In this document: in pieces, positions 1 to 9,089 of the stretch
Layout of the letters: each line of letters begins with the position of its first letter
How positions within the stretch are numbered: the stretch's first letter is position 1
Origin: Acinetobacter sp. WCHA55
GTDB taxonomy: Bacteria; Pseudomonadota; Gammaproteobacteria; Pseudomonadales; Moraxellaceae
Assembly: GCF_002165305.2 (NCBI RefSeq)
Contig: NZ_CP032285.1
Coordinates: forward strand, 124,001 to 188,000
DNA length: 64,000 nucleotides
Direction: 5' to 3'
Notes under the pieces: model-generated
The model's database searches: none
Seen by the model: only the letters and a program-made list of their open reading frames with translations
What the model was told of the DNA's origin: nothing
Position numbers and translations under genes: made by a program

Positions 1-243
1 ATCGCCTATGTAGTCGATATTTAAAAGGTCATGGTTGATGCTACCTTGTTTCTTCTGAACAGTTTGCATTTGAATTGCAGAAGAGTTCTTTAAGTTCTGT
101 TGTGCAATTAAAGCCTCTTGAGATGCTTCAGATATAATAGATAAAGGGCTTGCTACGTTTAATTGCGTTACATCACGACTAGCACACCCAGACATCATTA
201 AACCAATTGCAAGAACGCTTAAAAGCTTTTTATTGTGCTTCAT
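1..243 (-). CDS. traH: DotD/TraH-like lipoprotein of the type IVB conjugation system (3' end outside window)
   Basis: The reading frame begins at an ATG read leftward from 243 behind a GGAG site and stays open to base 1, so the C-terminus lies outside. The first ~20 residues form a lipoprotein signal (basic start, hydrophobic core, lipobox ending SGC at about residue 20). The visible mature part contains LLNIDYIGD near its end, which fits the conserved core of DotD/TraH, an outer-membrane lipoprotein of the Dot/Icm core complex with DotC and DotH. It is transcribed away from the other tra genes, across a 1-kb AT-rich gap. The assignment rests on the lipobox, this motif and the neighbourhood. 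Confidence 0.7.
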   Translation of the reverse strand, partial: MKHNKKLLSVLAIGLMMSGCASRDVTQLNVASPLSIISEASQEALIAQQNLKNSSAIQMQTVQKKQGSINHDLLNIDYIGD

Positions 244-883
244 TTTTACTCCGGATTAAGTGGGTATAAAGACAAAATGATTTTAGTCTAAAAACTATTA
301 AAATGCACTTTATTAATTATAAAAAATCCCTTAAAAGGTATAAAGCCGACTTTTAGGCACTCGCTTAAACCTAATTTATAAGCTTTAACGCTTATCTAAG
401 GGCGTTCTTCAGGCAGTCGTACCTGGCCTAAACAAGACAAATCTGTAAAAAATACTCTTTTTAAGTGCATTGTCTGTCCAAAACAATGCTTTTTTTTAGT
501 AGTACCTATCTGAAATGGAAATACAACGTACTTTTTTCAATCAATTATAGAGAGTAAATGAGCTCTTATAGTTTGCTGGACGTCTTTTATATTCCTTTAT
601 AGTCTTATTCTTTCTTTTTATTATCTTTTCTATTCTTTTTTGTTCTTTTTTTAGAATATAATTTATACAGAAAATAACAAAGTACATTTATTCTTTTTTT
701 AATTAAAATATTGTTAATACTGTAATTTATATTTTACAGTATAGAAGTATATTAATAAAGATGTTAATATGCTTTTTTTAATTAATATTAAAAATATTAT
801 TGGTGATAATGTAATTTATTTATAAGCCAGCTTCTTTAATATTAAATAAATTGATAAAAACTGTTTGAAGAAAAAATGCATCT

Positions 884-895
884 TGGTATATACCA
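884..895. promoter_or_regulatory. TGGTATATACCA palindrome, candidate operator
   Basis: A perfect 12-bp palindrome. The core GGTATATACC recurs exactly at 16990-16999 and 19870-19879, with near matches at 8141, 13578 and 55959, nearly all at gene starts or in gaps. Its role as an operator is inferred. Confidence 0.4.
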
Positions 896-1212
896 TTCCT
901 AATTTAAAAGTTTAAAGACATTAAAGCTGCTACTTTTAAAAACCTACCTTATGGTTTAGTGCTGTGCATCTTAAATATAAAGATTTGACACCTTAAACAC
1001 CAATTAAACTGCAATAATGATAGGCTTAGAGTCGTATTTTTCCCTAAAAATTTAAGGCATCGCAACTGGCAAAAGACTATTGAAACTATGCATATCAAGC
1101 ACTTCACTGTAAAAAAGGTCCACTGTGTTTTTATGATTTATCAACTTCATTTTTTTGATTTTTCCACTGTACTAACAAGAGAGGAGTCAAAAAAGACATT
1201 CGCATTTATTGG

Positions 1213-1255
1213 GCTTAAAAGTGAAAAACATTTTGCTTAAAGTGAAAAACGTTTT
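1213..1255. repeat. Imperfect tandem repeat upstream of the recombinase gene
   Basis: Two adjacent ~21-bp copies of GCTTAAA(A)GTGAAAAAC(A/G)TTTT lie 65-110 bp before the recombinase start. Arrangement and position suggest a regulator binding site; the sequence gives no more. Confidence 0.45.
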
Positions 1256-1321
1256 AACGAGTACTTTTAGAAAGGTGTTTAACGTTGTAGTATGTGCTCA
1301 TGTTTTGCATGTGGATAAAGG

Positions 1322-2551
1322 GTGGTAGTGGTGAGCAGTTTTGAGAATCCTAATAGCTATCCAAAGACATTAAAAGAATACACAAGTCGTATAGAGGATT
1401 TTCCGTATTCTACTAAGACCAAATATGATATTGAGCTTAAGCAAAAAATTGATAAACATTTAGATAGTTCAGAGCTAGATTTAAAAATGTTGTATGAAAA
1501 CATATATTCTGAATTTAAAACTAAATCTGAAAATGGTTATTACGCGGAATCTACATTTAGAACATATCGTGCATATTTAGTGTATGGAATCGGTCTAAAG
1601 CTTAATGAGCTAAATAATGGCTCTATTAATGATGAAGATATAGATGCTGGTTTTGATGAATATTTTTTAGAAGAATTATATTTAAGAATCATTAACACAA
1701 AATATACAGCTAATAAGGACAAACCTAAGCGTACTTCTGAGCTGAAAACAAAGTACTTTGAACGCACGTTTTACAACTACTTGATAAGAGAATTCGAGCA
1801 TAAGAACGAGAGTAACACCAGGGTTAGTGAGTTTGATCGGATGATGGTTGCTTTTGTTGATGCCAATCTTGTTGTTGGATTGCGTCCTGTTGAGTGGTTT
1901 TCCGTTTCATTCTGTTGTGCAGTAAAAGGACCAAAACTGATCATGATTGTGGAAAATGGCAAGGCTACACATGGTCGGGCTAATGGACTTAAAAGGTATT
2001 TAATACTTGATGACCTTAAACATGAAGATCAAGAAAAGATATACCTTTATTGGAACTTGCTAAATAGGTATGTGAGAAAGGTATCTAGTTTAAATAAAAG
2101 TAGTGGCTATACCTTTGGATGGGATGAAAAACAGACTTTTATTAAAATACTGCAAGAGCGTTTACGTTTAAGTTATATCAATTACTTTAAGCTTAGAGGC
2201 AAGGTTTTAACTAATGAAGATCAACGACCTACTTTATACAGTACAAGGCATCAATGTATTGCAAATGCTAAGGTAAAGGGTATTGATAAGTTTGTGATAG
2301 CTGGTGCTTTTGGACATGCTGGTAAAGATACTGCTTCTAACTTTTATGGGCGAAAGTGGAGAGGCCATAGTGGTTTTAGTATAAAGCCTACTTTAGATTC
2401 TATTGAAAACGTTAATGGTAGCCATGAATTTGTTAAAACACTTTTAGCTAATAACCTAGATACCTTTTATTATTTTGATCTTAATATAGCAAATGAGTTT
2501 AATACCGACTATTATAAGGACGAATTAAAGTCGGGTTTAGTGATTGACTAA
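1322..2551 (+). CDS. Tyrosine-recombinase-like site-specific integrase
   Basis: A 409-residue protein whose C-terminal half carries tyrosine-recombinase signatures: GLRPVEW with the first catalytic Arg at residue 188, then a TRHQ box (the HxxR position), a GAFGHAGK box and a likely catalytic Tyr in the following NFYGRKW. The family cuts and rejoins DNA through a 3'-phosphotyrosine. The N-terminal ~170 residues would be the arm/core-binding part. The start is a run of valine codons; GTG at 1328 or 1331 fits the upstream AAAGGG better than 1322. Placement between dotD and dotI, abutting the next gene, is unusual for a tra operon. It could resolve plasmid multimers or act on an unseen site; the target is unknown. 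Confidence 0.7.
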   Translation: MVVVSSFENPNSYPKTLKEYTSRIEDFPYSTKTKYDIELKQKIDKHLDSSELDLKMLYENIYSEFKTKSENGYYAESTFRTYRAYLVYGIGLKLNELNNGSINDEDIDAGFDEYFLEELYLRIINTKYTANKDKPKRTSELKTKYFERTFYNYLIREFEHKNESNTRVSEFDRMMVAFVDANLVVGLRPVEWFSVSFCCAVKGPKLIMIVENGKATHGRANGLKRYLILDDLKHEDQEKIYLYWNLLNRYVRKVSSLNKSSGYTFGWDEKQTFIKILQERLRLSYINYFKLRGKVLTNEDQRPTLYSTRHQCIANAKVKGIDKFVIAGAFGHAGKDTASNFYGRKWRGHSGFSIKPTLDSIENVNGSHEFVKTLLANNLDTFYYFDLNIANEFNTDYYKDELKSGLVID

Positions 2552-2839
2552 ATGGATAACTCTAAAACTAATTTGACTACTTCAACATGGGGTTCTCCTT
2601 ACGCTGAAGTATCAATAATAGGTAAAAGAAAATACGCAAGGCTTTTAAGAGTGTTGGTTAGTACGTTTGCCTCATTGTGCATTTTAACCGTTTTAACAAC
2701 GCTTAGTTTTGTAGCTTTTAAACTCACCACAACAGATTTTGAATCTTTGGTTTTTGATGACGGCACACCAGTTAAGTGTGTGCTTAGCTCTAAATCAGAT
2801 CGTCCAATTCCATCTGTTATATATCAGCCAGCGAAATAG
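2552..2839 (+). CDS. Small single-pass membrane protein in the tra operon
   Basis: 95 residues starting at the ATG directly after the recombinase stop. One hydrophobic segment at about residues 34-56 is flanked by basic residues, giving an N-in topology with a ~35-residue outer tail containing FDDGTPVKC. The end overlaps the ribosome-binding region of dotI. The position suggests a minor conjugation-complex component such as a TraL- or IcmT-like protein, but no diagnostic motif was recognised. Confidence 0.6.
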   Translation: MDNSKTNLTTSTWGSPYAEVSIIGKRKYARLLRVLVSTFASLCILTVLTTLSFVAFKLTTTDFESLVFDDGTPVKCVLSSKSDRPIPSVIYQPAK

Positions 2840-2849
2840 GAGTGCTGTT

Positions 2850-3533
2850 GTGTCTAAAGACAAATCTAATGAAAACGCTGAAATAGGTTCTTGTGATCCT
2901 AGTCTTTGGCTCAGAAAACAGGTGGATGAAAAAGATAAGGAGATTGCAAAGTTAAGACGATGGCTTGTTTTCGTGTTTTTCGCTTTTATCGTGAGTGCTG
3001 TTCTTGCGATGATTATTTTTGCTGCCTTTAATGCATACCCAAAAGTCAAAGCTGTTCAAACAGTAGATAACTCGGTTATCTGTCCAATCGAAGCATCAAA
3101 AAACCCTCGCGTTACTGACGTTGTTATTTCTGAATTCGGTAAGAGTGCAATTCTTTCTGTCTACAACTTTGATTTCTTGAACTGGCGTGACGTTATTAAC
3201 AATGCTGGTTCAATGTATTTCACTGAGGGCGGTAAAGATTCATTGATGAAGCAAATCGCTCAATCACAAACAGTTGGCACAATCGTACAAAACAACCTAA
3301 CGATGCGAACTACTGCTACTGATGTTCCACAAATCGAAAACCGTGATTTACATGCTGCAGAACCTAGTTGGACTGTTCGTGTTCCTATCACTACTCAATT
3401 CTTCTTAGGTGACAAACAACCTAAAGAGACTCACCGCTTCATTGCGACAGTTACTATTGTTGAGCATCCACGTTCTTATCTGAACTACAACGGTATTGCT
3501 GTTAAGACAATTACGTTAACTCCAGCGCGTTAA
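2850..3533 (+). CDS. traM: DotI/IcmL (TraM) inner-membrane component of type IVB transfer system
   Basis: 227 residues from a GTG at 2850, chosen for the AGGAG at 2838-2842; the longer open frame to 2739 overlaps the preceding gene and lacks such a site. Layout matches IcmL/DotI: a charged cytoplasmic N-terminus with a short coiled stretch, one membrane helix at about residues 35-58, then a periplasmic domain with Tyr/Phe/Trp-rich strands and a final VKTITLTPAR strand. DotI forms the inner-membrane platform connecting to the DotG/DotF core. dotH follows 13 bp later, the order seen in R64 (traM-traN). Confidence 0.85.
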   Translation: MSKDKSNENAEIGSCDPSLWLRKQVDEKDKEIAKLRRWLVFVFFAFIVSAVLAMIIFAAFNAYPKVKAVQTVDNSVICPIEASKNPRVTDVVISEFGKSAILSVYNFDFLNWRDVINNAGSMYFTEGGKDSLMKQIAQSQTVGTIVQNNLTMRTTATDVPQIENRDLHAAEPSWTVRVPITTQFFLGDKQPKETHRFIATVTIVEHPRSYLNYNGIAVKTITLTPAR

Positions 3534-3546
3534 TTGGATGATACTT

Positions 3547-4494
3547 ATGAAATTGAAAAAATTATCTTTGGCTCTTTTTGCTTCTACTGCATTAACTACA
3601 ATAGTTAATGCTGCTGATATGCCTCCGAATACTTTTGCGGATGCTCAATCTCCTTTGGTTGCACCTGAGGTAGTTGATACAGCATCGGAAATTGACAGAC
3701 AGGTTCACAATCTTGTTGGTTTGCAGTTCACACCTGAGCAAACAAAAATAGTTAAAGGACTTTTGTTGCAACAAAAACGAAGCCTTTCTAGTCCTTATGT
3801 AAATACGCCACAAGCGAAAACCCGTAGTTTGGGTATTTCATTAAACCCTGGTGAGGAACCGCCAGTAATTCGTTTAAGCGCTGGCATGCTATCTACTATT
3901 GTCTTTACCGATTCTTCAGGAAATCCATGGAACATTGAAAAGATTTCTTTGGACCGTGGACGTTTCTCAGATGGCTTAGGTGAGCAAAACGAAAAAGAGC
4001 CAGACGAAATCCCTGAAACTAACATCCTTTCAATCGAACCATTAGATCCAGCTGCTTTCGGAAACGTAACGGTCACATTAAAGGGATTGGGTGCTCCAGT
4101 AATTTTGATGTTAGCTACTGGCCAACGTGATTTAGATGTTCGTGTAGACGCACGTATACCTGGTCGAAGCCCAACAGCCAAAGCTATGTATTCAACAGGC
4201 AATCAAACATCGATTATTCCAGATGGTGTGAGTTTGCAATTTATGGATGGCTTAGCGCCTGAGGGTGCTGTTGAAATGCGAACCGATAGTCCTAATGTCC
4301 GTGCTTGGAAGTTTGGTGGCTATATATATGTGCGTAGTAACTTTGGTGTTATTCAACCAGCCTTTTTGAGTTCTTTCCGCGCTAACAACGGTATGAAGAT
4401 CTTCCGTTATGAAGATTCTGAAGATCTGAAGTACATCACATTTTCAACGACTGGCGGTACACCTAAAACTGTTTACCTCGAAGACGCATTTTAA
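3547..4494 (+). CDS. traN: DotH/IcmK (TraN) outer-membrane core protein
   Basis: 315 residues from the ATG at 3547, which leads directly into a Sec signal peptide (about 20 residues ending in VNA) and has a GGA-rich site upstream. The central motif PPVIRLSAG, followed by a VFTDSSGNPW stretch, is characteristic of DotH/IcmK. The C-terminal half is the beta-rich, VirB9-like part that packs with DotC and DotD in the outer-membrane ring. It sits between dotI and dotG, as in all I-type systems. Confidence 0.9.
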   Translation: MKLKKLSLALFASTALTTIVNAADMPPNTFADAQSPLVAPEVVDTASEIDRQVHNLVGLQFTPEQTKIVKGLLLQQKRSLSSPYVNTPQAKTRSLGISLNPGEEPPVIRLSAGMLSTIVFTDSSGNPWNIEKISLDRGRFSDGLGEQNEKEPDEIPETNILSIEPLDPAAFGNVTVTLKGLGAPVILMLATGQRDLDVRVDARIPGRSPTAKAMYSTGNQTSIIPDGVSLQFMDGLAPEGAVEMRTDSPNVRAWKFGGYIYVRSNFGVIQPAFLSSFRANNGMKIFRYEDSEDLKYITFSTTGGTPKTVYLEDAF

Positions 4495-4515
4495 GTCATT
4501 AAGTGAGAATTAAAA

Positions 4516-6027
4516 ATGGATTCAACGAACCAACAAAATAACCCGAATGACATTGAAGAGAATTCTAGTCGTAGCACTGAAGTAGGTACTACCGATGAAA
4601 CTATTATTTCTGCAAACCAAGTTCATTCAGAAGAAGACCAACCTAAAAAACTGAAAAATACAAGTATTAAAACTGCTAACAAAAAACGTGTTTTTGCAGA
4701 TACGCGCTTTCGCGTTGTTGCAATTATTGGTTTGGTAGTAGTTGGTGGATTAGGCTTTTTTATGTTTAACCCAATGGGGAAAAGTGACCAACTAGCTTTA
4801 GATAATCAGGTTGCTATTGCTACACCAGAAATCCAAGGACAGGGTACAAATGTTATCCCTCCTGAATATGTAGAATATGAACGTCAAAAACAAGCTGAAG
4901 AAGCTGCTCGAGCTGGCAAAAATGGTGAAAGCTATTTGCCCGAATTTAAAACAGTTGCAACACAAGATCCAAACGGCGATCTGAACGATCAGAATTTTAT
5001 TACAGGTCCAAATGGGCAACCTGTAAACGGTTCTGCAACAGGTGGTACACCAAATATTACGCTTGAACTTGACCAGATGGCCAGAGCTAATATGGCAAAT
5101 CAAGGTGGTGCATTACCTCAACCAACTAGCGGTGGTCTACCACAACAACCACAAACACAAAACGGTGCTAATCAAAACGCACCGATTTATCAAACTAACT
5201 ACGCGCAACAATATGAACATGCTTCATCTGCTGCTAATGATGTTGCTAGTGTATATAGCCAACAAGCAGCTGCTTATGCAGAACGTAATGCTGCAACGCG
5301 TGAATTAAGTCAAACTGCTTTTGTTGATCAACTTGCTGCGTTTTCTAATACAAAGAACAAGGTCAACGGATATTCAACATATAAATATTCACACAACACT
5401 AAAGCATCGGAAGGGCAACAAAACCTTGGAAGCTTGAACGTTGCGAATACGACTAGCGAATCTACTAAAGGACTAGCAATCATTAAAGCTGGTACAACAA
5501 TGAAAGCGCGTTTAGATACAGGTGTGAATACTGATAAAGGTAAAAACCTATTTGCTACTGTTATTGGCGGTAAATTTAACGGCGCAAAACTTATTGGTAC
5601 TGTTGGTCTGAATACTGCGGATATTGAATTTAACTTTACCCGTATGTTGTTTAAGGGCGAAGAGTATGCAATCCAAGTACGAGCTTTAACTCTTGGAACA
5701 AAACAATCGGGCATGGCTGATAAAGTCCAAAAACACACTTTGCAAAAGCTTGGCGGTATGGTTACTGCTGGAATCTTTGAGGGTTACGGACAAGCCTATC
5801 AAAACATTGGTACAACCCAAATCACAAATACTGGCAATGTTGTAAGCACGAAGGAAGAGCCAAACGATAAAGAAATTGCCGGGAACATCATTGGTAACGT
5901 TGGTACGGAAATGGCGAACATGGCACGTACATCAACAGTTCGACCAACTACGTATATCGTTAACAGCGGAAAAGTATTTGAAGTCTTTTTTGATGCTGAC
6001 GTAACAACACCGAAAAGTAAGGGGTAA
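4516..6027 (+). CDS. traO: DotG/IcmE (TraO) core-complex protein, VirB10-like C-terminus
   Basis: 503 residues. The cytoplasmic N-terminus is followed by one membrane helix at about residues 67-88, a long low-complexity Gln/Asn/Ala-rich periplasmic linker (residues 110-310), and a C-terminal VirB10/TrbI-like domain from AGTTMKARLDTGVNTDK through GGKFNGAKLIG to the conserved EGYGQA region. DotG spans both membranes and gates the channel. The linker is shorter than the pentapeptide-rich one in Legionella DotG, as is usual in plasmid TraO proteins. The gene is spaced 21 bp after dotH and 5 bp before dotF. Confidence 0.9.
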   Translation: MDSTNQQNNPNDIEENSSRSTEVGTTDETIISANQVHSEEDQPKKLKNTSIKTANKKRVFADTRFRVVAIIGLVVVGGLGFFMFNPMGKSDQLALDNQVAIATPEIQGQGTNVIPPEYVEYERQKQAEEAARAGKNGESYLPEFKTVATQDPNGDLNDQNFITGPNGQPVNGSATGGTPNITLELDQMARANMANQGGALPQPTSGGLPQQPQTQNGANQNAPIYQTNYAQQYEHASSAANDVASVYSQQAAAYAERNAATRELSQTAFVDQLAAFSNTKNKVNGYSTYKYSHNTKASEGQQNLGSLNVANTTSESTKGLAIIKAGTTMKARLDTGVNTDKGKNLFATVIGGKFNGAKLIGTVGLNTADIEFNFTRMLFKGEEYAIQVRALTLGTKQSGMADKVQKHTLQKLGGMVTAGIFEGYGQAYQNIGTTQITNTGNVVSTKEEPNDKEIAGNIIGNVGTEMANMARTSTVRPTTYIVNSGKVFEVFFDADVTTPKSKG

Positions 6028-6032
6028 GCGAA

Positions 6033-6914
6033 ATGTCTGATAATCAAATGACTGCTGAACAGGCAAAGAAAAATCTAAAAGATGCTGAAGGCAAACCCCA
6101 AAAAGGCGAAGGTAGTGCGAAGGGTGGTATTCCTCCAAAACTTCTTATTGTTATTGGTGTTATTGCCTTAATTATGATTGGTACTTTCTTTTGGATACAA
6201 ATGAGTAAACCAAAAGACGTCAGCACGGCAGTTGCTCCAGAACAAACACCAGAATCCATTGATACTGTTGGTCAAGGCATTCAACAAACACAAGCAACAT
6301 ACAACCAAAATCAACAACCTTTAAAGGACAATAGTATTGCTGATGATACGGCGTTCATTGTTGATGAAAATATTGTGTTTAAAGATCCTACCACTGGTCA
6401 ATACATGATTATGTACAAATCCATGTCGTATCCGATTGATTCTGATCTAGGAATAGAGGCAGTTAACTTCTATCAAAGTCAGGGTACGAATGCACTTATT
6501 TTATTACAACGTTTGAAAGAAAAAGAGCAAGCGCATGGGCAAGTACAAAACGGCGAACAAACTGCAGTTGCTCAATCAGAAACCATAATCAAAAATGAAC
6601 AACTGAAAGCTGAAAATGACGATCTTAAAAACCTTGTTGAATTGCAAGAACAGGCAATTAAGGAATTAAAGACTAGTTTAATCAAAATAGCTAAAGACCA
6701 GACTAAGCAAAAGGCTTTAAGTACATCGGGATCTAAAACCTTATCAATTCCAAAAGGTGCAAAACGCTTGGATGCTTTTGCGGTTGTAGGCGATCGCGCT
6801 TGGATGACAGATTCTCAAAACCATACATATACAGTCTATGTAGGTCAGAAGATGCCAGACAATCGCACGGTCTATGCTGTTGACGAAAACGAACAAGCCA
6901 TTTGGGTGAAATAA
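6033..6914 (+). CDS. traP: DotF/IcmG-like (TraP) inner-membrane protein
   Basis: 293 residues: a short Lys/Gly-rich cytoplasmic N-terminus, one membrane helix at about residues 33-53, a Gln/Thr linker, a small folded region, a predicted coiled coil at about residues 185-230 (alternating KAENDDLKNLVELQEQ heptads) and a small C-terminal domain with a Trp-rich end. Position immediately after dotG and this architecture match TraP/DotF, which associates with DotG at the inner membrane. Sequence conservation in this family is low, so the call rests mainly on synteny and layout. Confidence 0.75.
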   Translation: MSDNQMTAEQAKKNLKDAEGKPQKGEGSAKGGIPPKLLIVIGVIALIMIGTFFWIQMSKPKDVSTAVAPEQTPESIDTVGQGIQQTQATYNQNQQPLKDNSIADDTAFIVDENIVFKDPTTGQYMIMYKSMSYPIDSDLGIEAVNFYQSQGTNALILLQRLKEKEQAHGQVQNGEQTAVAQSETIIKNEQLKAENDDLKNLVELQEQAIKELKTSLIKIAKDQTKQKALSTSGSKTLSIPKGAKRLDAFAVVGDRAWMTDSQNHTYTVYVGQKMPDNRTVYAVDENEQAIWVK

Positions 6915-6924
6915 GGAAAATAGC

Positions 6925-7500
6925 GTGGATGCATTAGATATAGTTAAAGCGATATTAAACATATACGGTCCACTACTAAGCTTTATACGCATTTGCTTTG
7001 TTGTAACGGGGTTGGTGATTACTGGCACGGCGCTTTTTGACTTAATGCAAGCATCATCACCTCAACAAAAGTTCTTTGGTCATGGAATGAAAGAGCCTAC
7101 CACTGGTGGGGCATTGTTGAAGATTCTTATCGGTGGTGCTTTTGCATCACTTGGATATGACGGATATATCATTGGTGCACTAGGTTCTTCATTGTTTGGT
7201 GGTAATGGCATAGAACTTGTAACGGTACAAAGTTACTTGCCTGATGCTGGTGCTAATGATTTAGGTGCATATATCGTTACGGCGGTTGTAGGTTTTACGC
7301 AACTGGTAGGGATTATAGCCGTAGCTCGTGGCTTATATGGTTTTGTAGAGAAAATTGATGCTCAAGGCAATGCGACATACCGCAAAGCATGGGTTTTAAT
7401 TATAACAGGTGTATTATGCGTATACGTTCAGGACGTACACGATGTCTTTGTTAATACCTTTGGAACACAAATAGGAGGAACCTTTTTTACAATATTTTAA
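6925..7500 (+). CDS. traQ: DotE/IcmC-like (TraQ) multi-pass membrane protein
   Basis: 191 residues starting at GTG 6925 with GGAAAA upstream. Four hydrophobic segments (roughly residues 14-38, 68-90, 105-135 and 150-168) alternate with glycine-rich loops; GGALLKILIGGAF resembles the conserved re-entrant stretch of IcmC/DotE-type proteins. These inner-membrane proteins are needed for type IVB transfer, with an unclear exact role. Order after traP supports TraQ. Confidence 0.65.
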   Translation: MDALDIVKAILNIYGPLLSFIRICFVVTGLVITGTALFDLMQASSPQQKFFGHGMKEPTTGGALLKILIGGAFASLGYDGYIIGALGSSLFGGNGIELVTVQSYLPDAGANDLGAYIVTAVVGFTQLVGIIAVARGLYGFVEKIDAQGNATYRKAWVLIITGVLCVYVQDVHDVFVNTFGTQIGGTFFTIF

Positions 7501-7667
7501 ACAATCTTCTTAAAATAGGGTGAGAGTTTCTTAAAAACCTTGTATAAGATATTGAAGATATTTAACGAGAAGTTTAAAATTAAGCAACTTAAAGCAATAG
7601 GGTTTTAAGAATGTTTAATTACAGTGCGGAGATTAGCTCCCGTATATTAAATAAAAGGAAAATGACA

Positions 7668-8081
7668 ATGGTATCATTAGTAAAACACTCAGTTCGCACT
7701 GTAAAAGCGACTGCATTCCGCGCAAAAGTAATGTTTTTAGCTTTTGTTTCTGCATTAATGGGTCAAGTTGCATATGCAAACACTGGCACATGGAACCCAG
7801 GTGGTACAGCTTACGGAAAACACGCTGCTGGTTCTGATGCGAATGAAATCTTAGGCCGTGGTGAAACATTAGGTCAAAACGTTTATAAATTCTTAATCGT
7901 AGTGTTCATGGTGCTTGGTTTAGGCTTAGTTGGTACTGGTTTGTATATGATGTATACATCAGAAGAAGATCAACAAAAGAAAAAGAAAACTGCTTGGATC
8001 TGTATTGGTGTGGGTGGTGCGTTATCAATCGTAGGCTTCATCATGTTCTCTGCTGCGAACACTATTACTGGTAAAGCGTAA
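7668..8081 (+). CDS. traR: DotP/IcmD-like (TraR) small membrane protein
   Basis: 137 residues from the ATG at 7668, 8 bp after AAGGA; the upstream in-frame start at 7611 has no such site. An N-terminal signal-like hydrophobic stretch ends near VAYA. A periplasmic segment follows, then two membrane helices separated by a short charged loop (EEDQQKKKKT). This two-helix, pilin-like architecture fits IcmD/DotP (TraR in R64). A rho-independent terminator follows at 8104, closing this transcription unit. Confidence 0.65.
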   Translation: MVSLVKHSVRTVKATAFRAKVMFLAFVSALMGQVAYANTGTWNPGGTAYGKHAAGSDANEILGRGETLGQNVYKFLIVVFMVLGLGLVGTGLYMMYTSEEDQQKKKKTAWICIGVGGALSIVGFIMFSAANTITGKA

Positions 8082-8103
8082 TACAATAATAAATAAGTTT
8101 AAA

Positions 8104-8129
8104 AGCGTGGCTTAGGCTGCGCTTTTTTT
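8104..8129 (+). terminator. Rho-independent terminator after traR
   Basis: An 8-bp stem with a TTAG loop (arms AGCGTGGC and GCTGCGCT, two G-T pairs) is followed by seven T residues. It lies 22 bp after the traR stop. Confidence 0.8.
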
Positions 8130-8191
8130 ATTTTAAAAATAGTATATACATGTTTTAATTAGACCTTACTTAATAGTATTAAGGGGTTTAA

Positions 8192-9079
8192 GTGAAACAT
8201 ATAAACCGTAAGTTTGGTATTTTAAGACCTATTAACGGCGTAAACGACAAGCAAGAGATACGTCAAGATAAAACTATCCATGATGGTTTTAAAACCAATG
8301 AGACAATAAAGCAAATAATGTCTTCACAACCAGCTAAATGCTATTTTTGTGATTTCTATGACGAATACTTTTTAGAGCCACATCACTTAGACGGCGATCA
8401 TAGCAACCATACGGCTGAGAACATTGTAGCGGTCTGTACGCTATGCCATGCACAAAACCACATCTTTGCACTATCACTGGAAAAGAAAGCTGAAATATGC
8501 GTATTGAGTACGAACATACCTCAAGAGATCTTTAATCAATATCAACGTGCATTACTGGTGTTATCGCATAAGTCTGACAACCAAGATCCTGAGCTTGCTA
8601 AGTTCGCACGGCGACATCGCCAAAGCTTGCTTGTAGAGCCGTTAAAGCGCCATCAACGCCCTAATCCTACAAAGATGTCTGAAGCAGAATACGCACGTAA
8701 TATGTTTGAGGATATACAGGCGTTTAATGCGATTAAGACACGAACCCAAACAATTGATACCCAACTGTACTTCACGGACATTAAGTTCAACACAATGGCT
8801 GAATATGAAGAAGCCAAGCAAGAAGATATGTTGGTAGCGAACGTTGATTACGTAGACCAGCTCCGCAAGTACAAAGAGTGGTATTTGAATGCCATCAAAG
8901 AGAACAAAAACTTTTCTTTGTATCAACTCGCAAAAGCTTTGGAAAAGGTATCAGACGAAGCATACGAGAGCTTTAATCTGCCAAACCACTACATAGTATT
9001 TTCCCCGAATATCTTTACTGACGAGCAGTATGAGTACTACCAAACACTAGATGTATTTAAGGGTTTGGGTGATAAGTGA
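8192..9079 (+). CDS. traT: DotN/IcmJ-like (TraT) HNH-fold zinc protein of the coupling complex
   Basis: 295 residues. Residues ~50-95 form an HNH/zinc-ribbon core: CYFC, then HHLDGDHSN, then CTLCHAQNH. IcmJ/DotN of Legionella has this same fold but serves structurally, bridging the coupling ATPase DotL to DotM. The remaining ~200 helical residues are plasmid-specific. The gene starts a new transcription unit after the traR terminator, with a GTATATAC motif at 8142 in the gap, and is followed by an unknown gene, dotO and dotL. A genuine nuclease is the alternative, but the neighbours favour DotN. Confidence 0.7.
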   Translation: MKHINRKFGILRPINGVNDKQEIRQDKTIHDGFKTNETIKQIMSSQPAKCYFCDFYDEYFLEPHHLDGDHSNHTAENIVAVCTLCHAQNHIFALSLEKKAEICVLSTNIPQEIFNQYQRALLVLSHKSDNQDPELAKFARRHRQSLLVEPLKRHQRPNPTKMSEAEYARNMFEDIQAFNAIKTRTQTIDTQLYFTDIKFNTMAEYEEAKQEDMLVANVDYVDQLRKYKEWYLNAIKENKNFSLYQLAKALEKVSDEAYESFNLPNHYIVFSPNIFTDEQYEYYQTLDVFKGLGDK

Positions 9080-9089
9080 GTTCACATAA

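Larger units (their letters stand above)
244..1321. other. AT-rich divergent intergenic region between dotD and the recombinase gene
   Basis: No convincing gene is visible in this 1.08-kb stretch. It is very AT-rich and holds several signals: a small hairpin at 378-395 (ATAAGC/GCTTAT), a perfect TGGTATATACCA palindrome at 884-895, and an imperfect direct repeat just before the recombinase gene (1213-1255). It probably carries the divergent promoters for dotD and the recombinase/tra operon, but I could not fix a promoter with confidence. Confidence 0.5.

Noticed and set aside
2739-2849. Longer N-terminus for the DotI/TraM gene
   Set aside because: It overlaps the preceding gene, lacks a ribosome site and adds residues without similarity to IcmL; GTG 2850 has AGGAG at the right distance.
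8192-9079. HNH restriction endonuclease or homing endonuclease
   Set aside because: Placement beside dotO and dotL and the known HNH-like fold of DotN/IcmJ make a structural coupling protein more likely.
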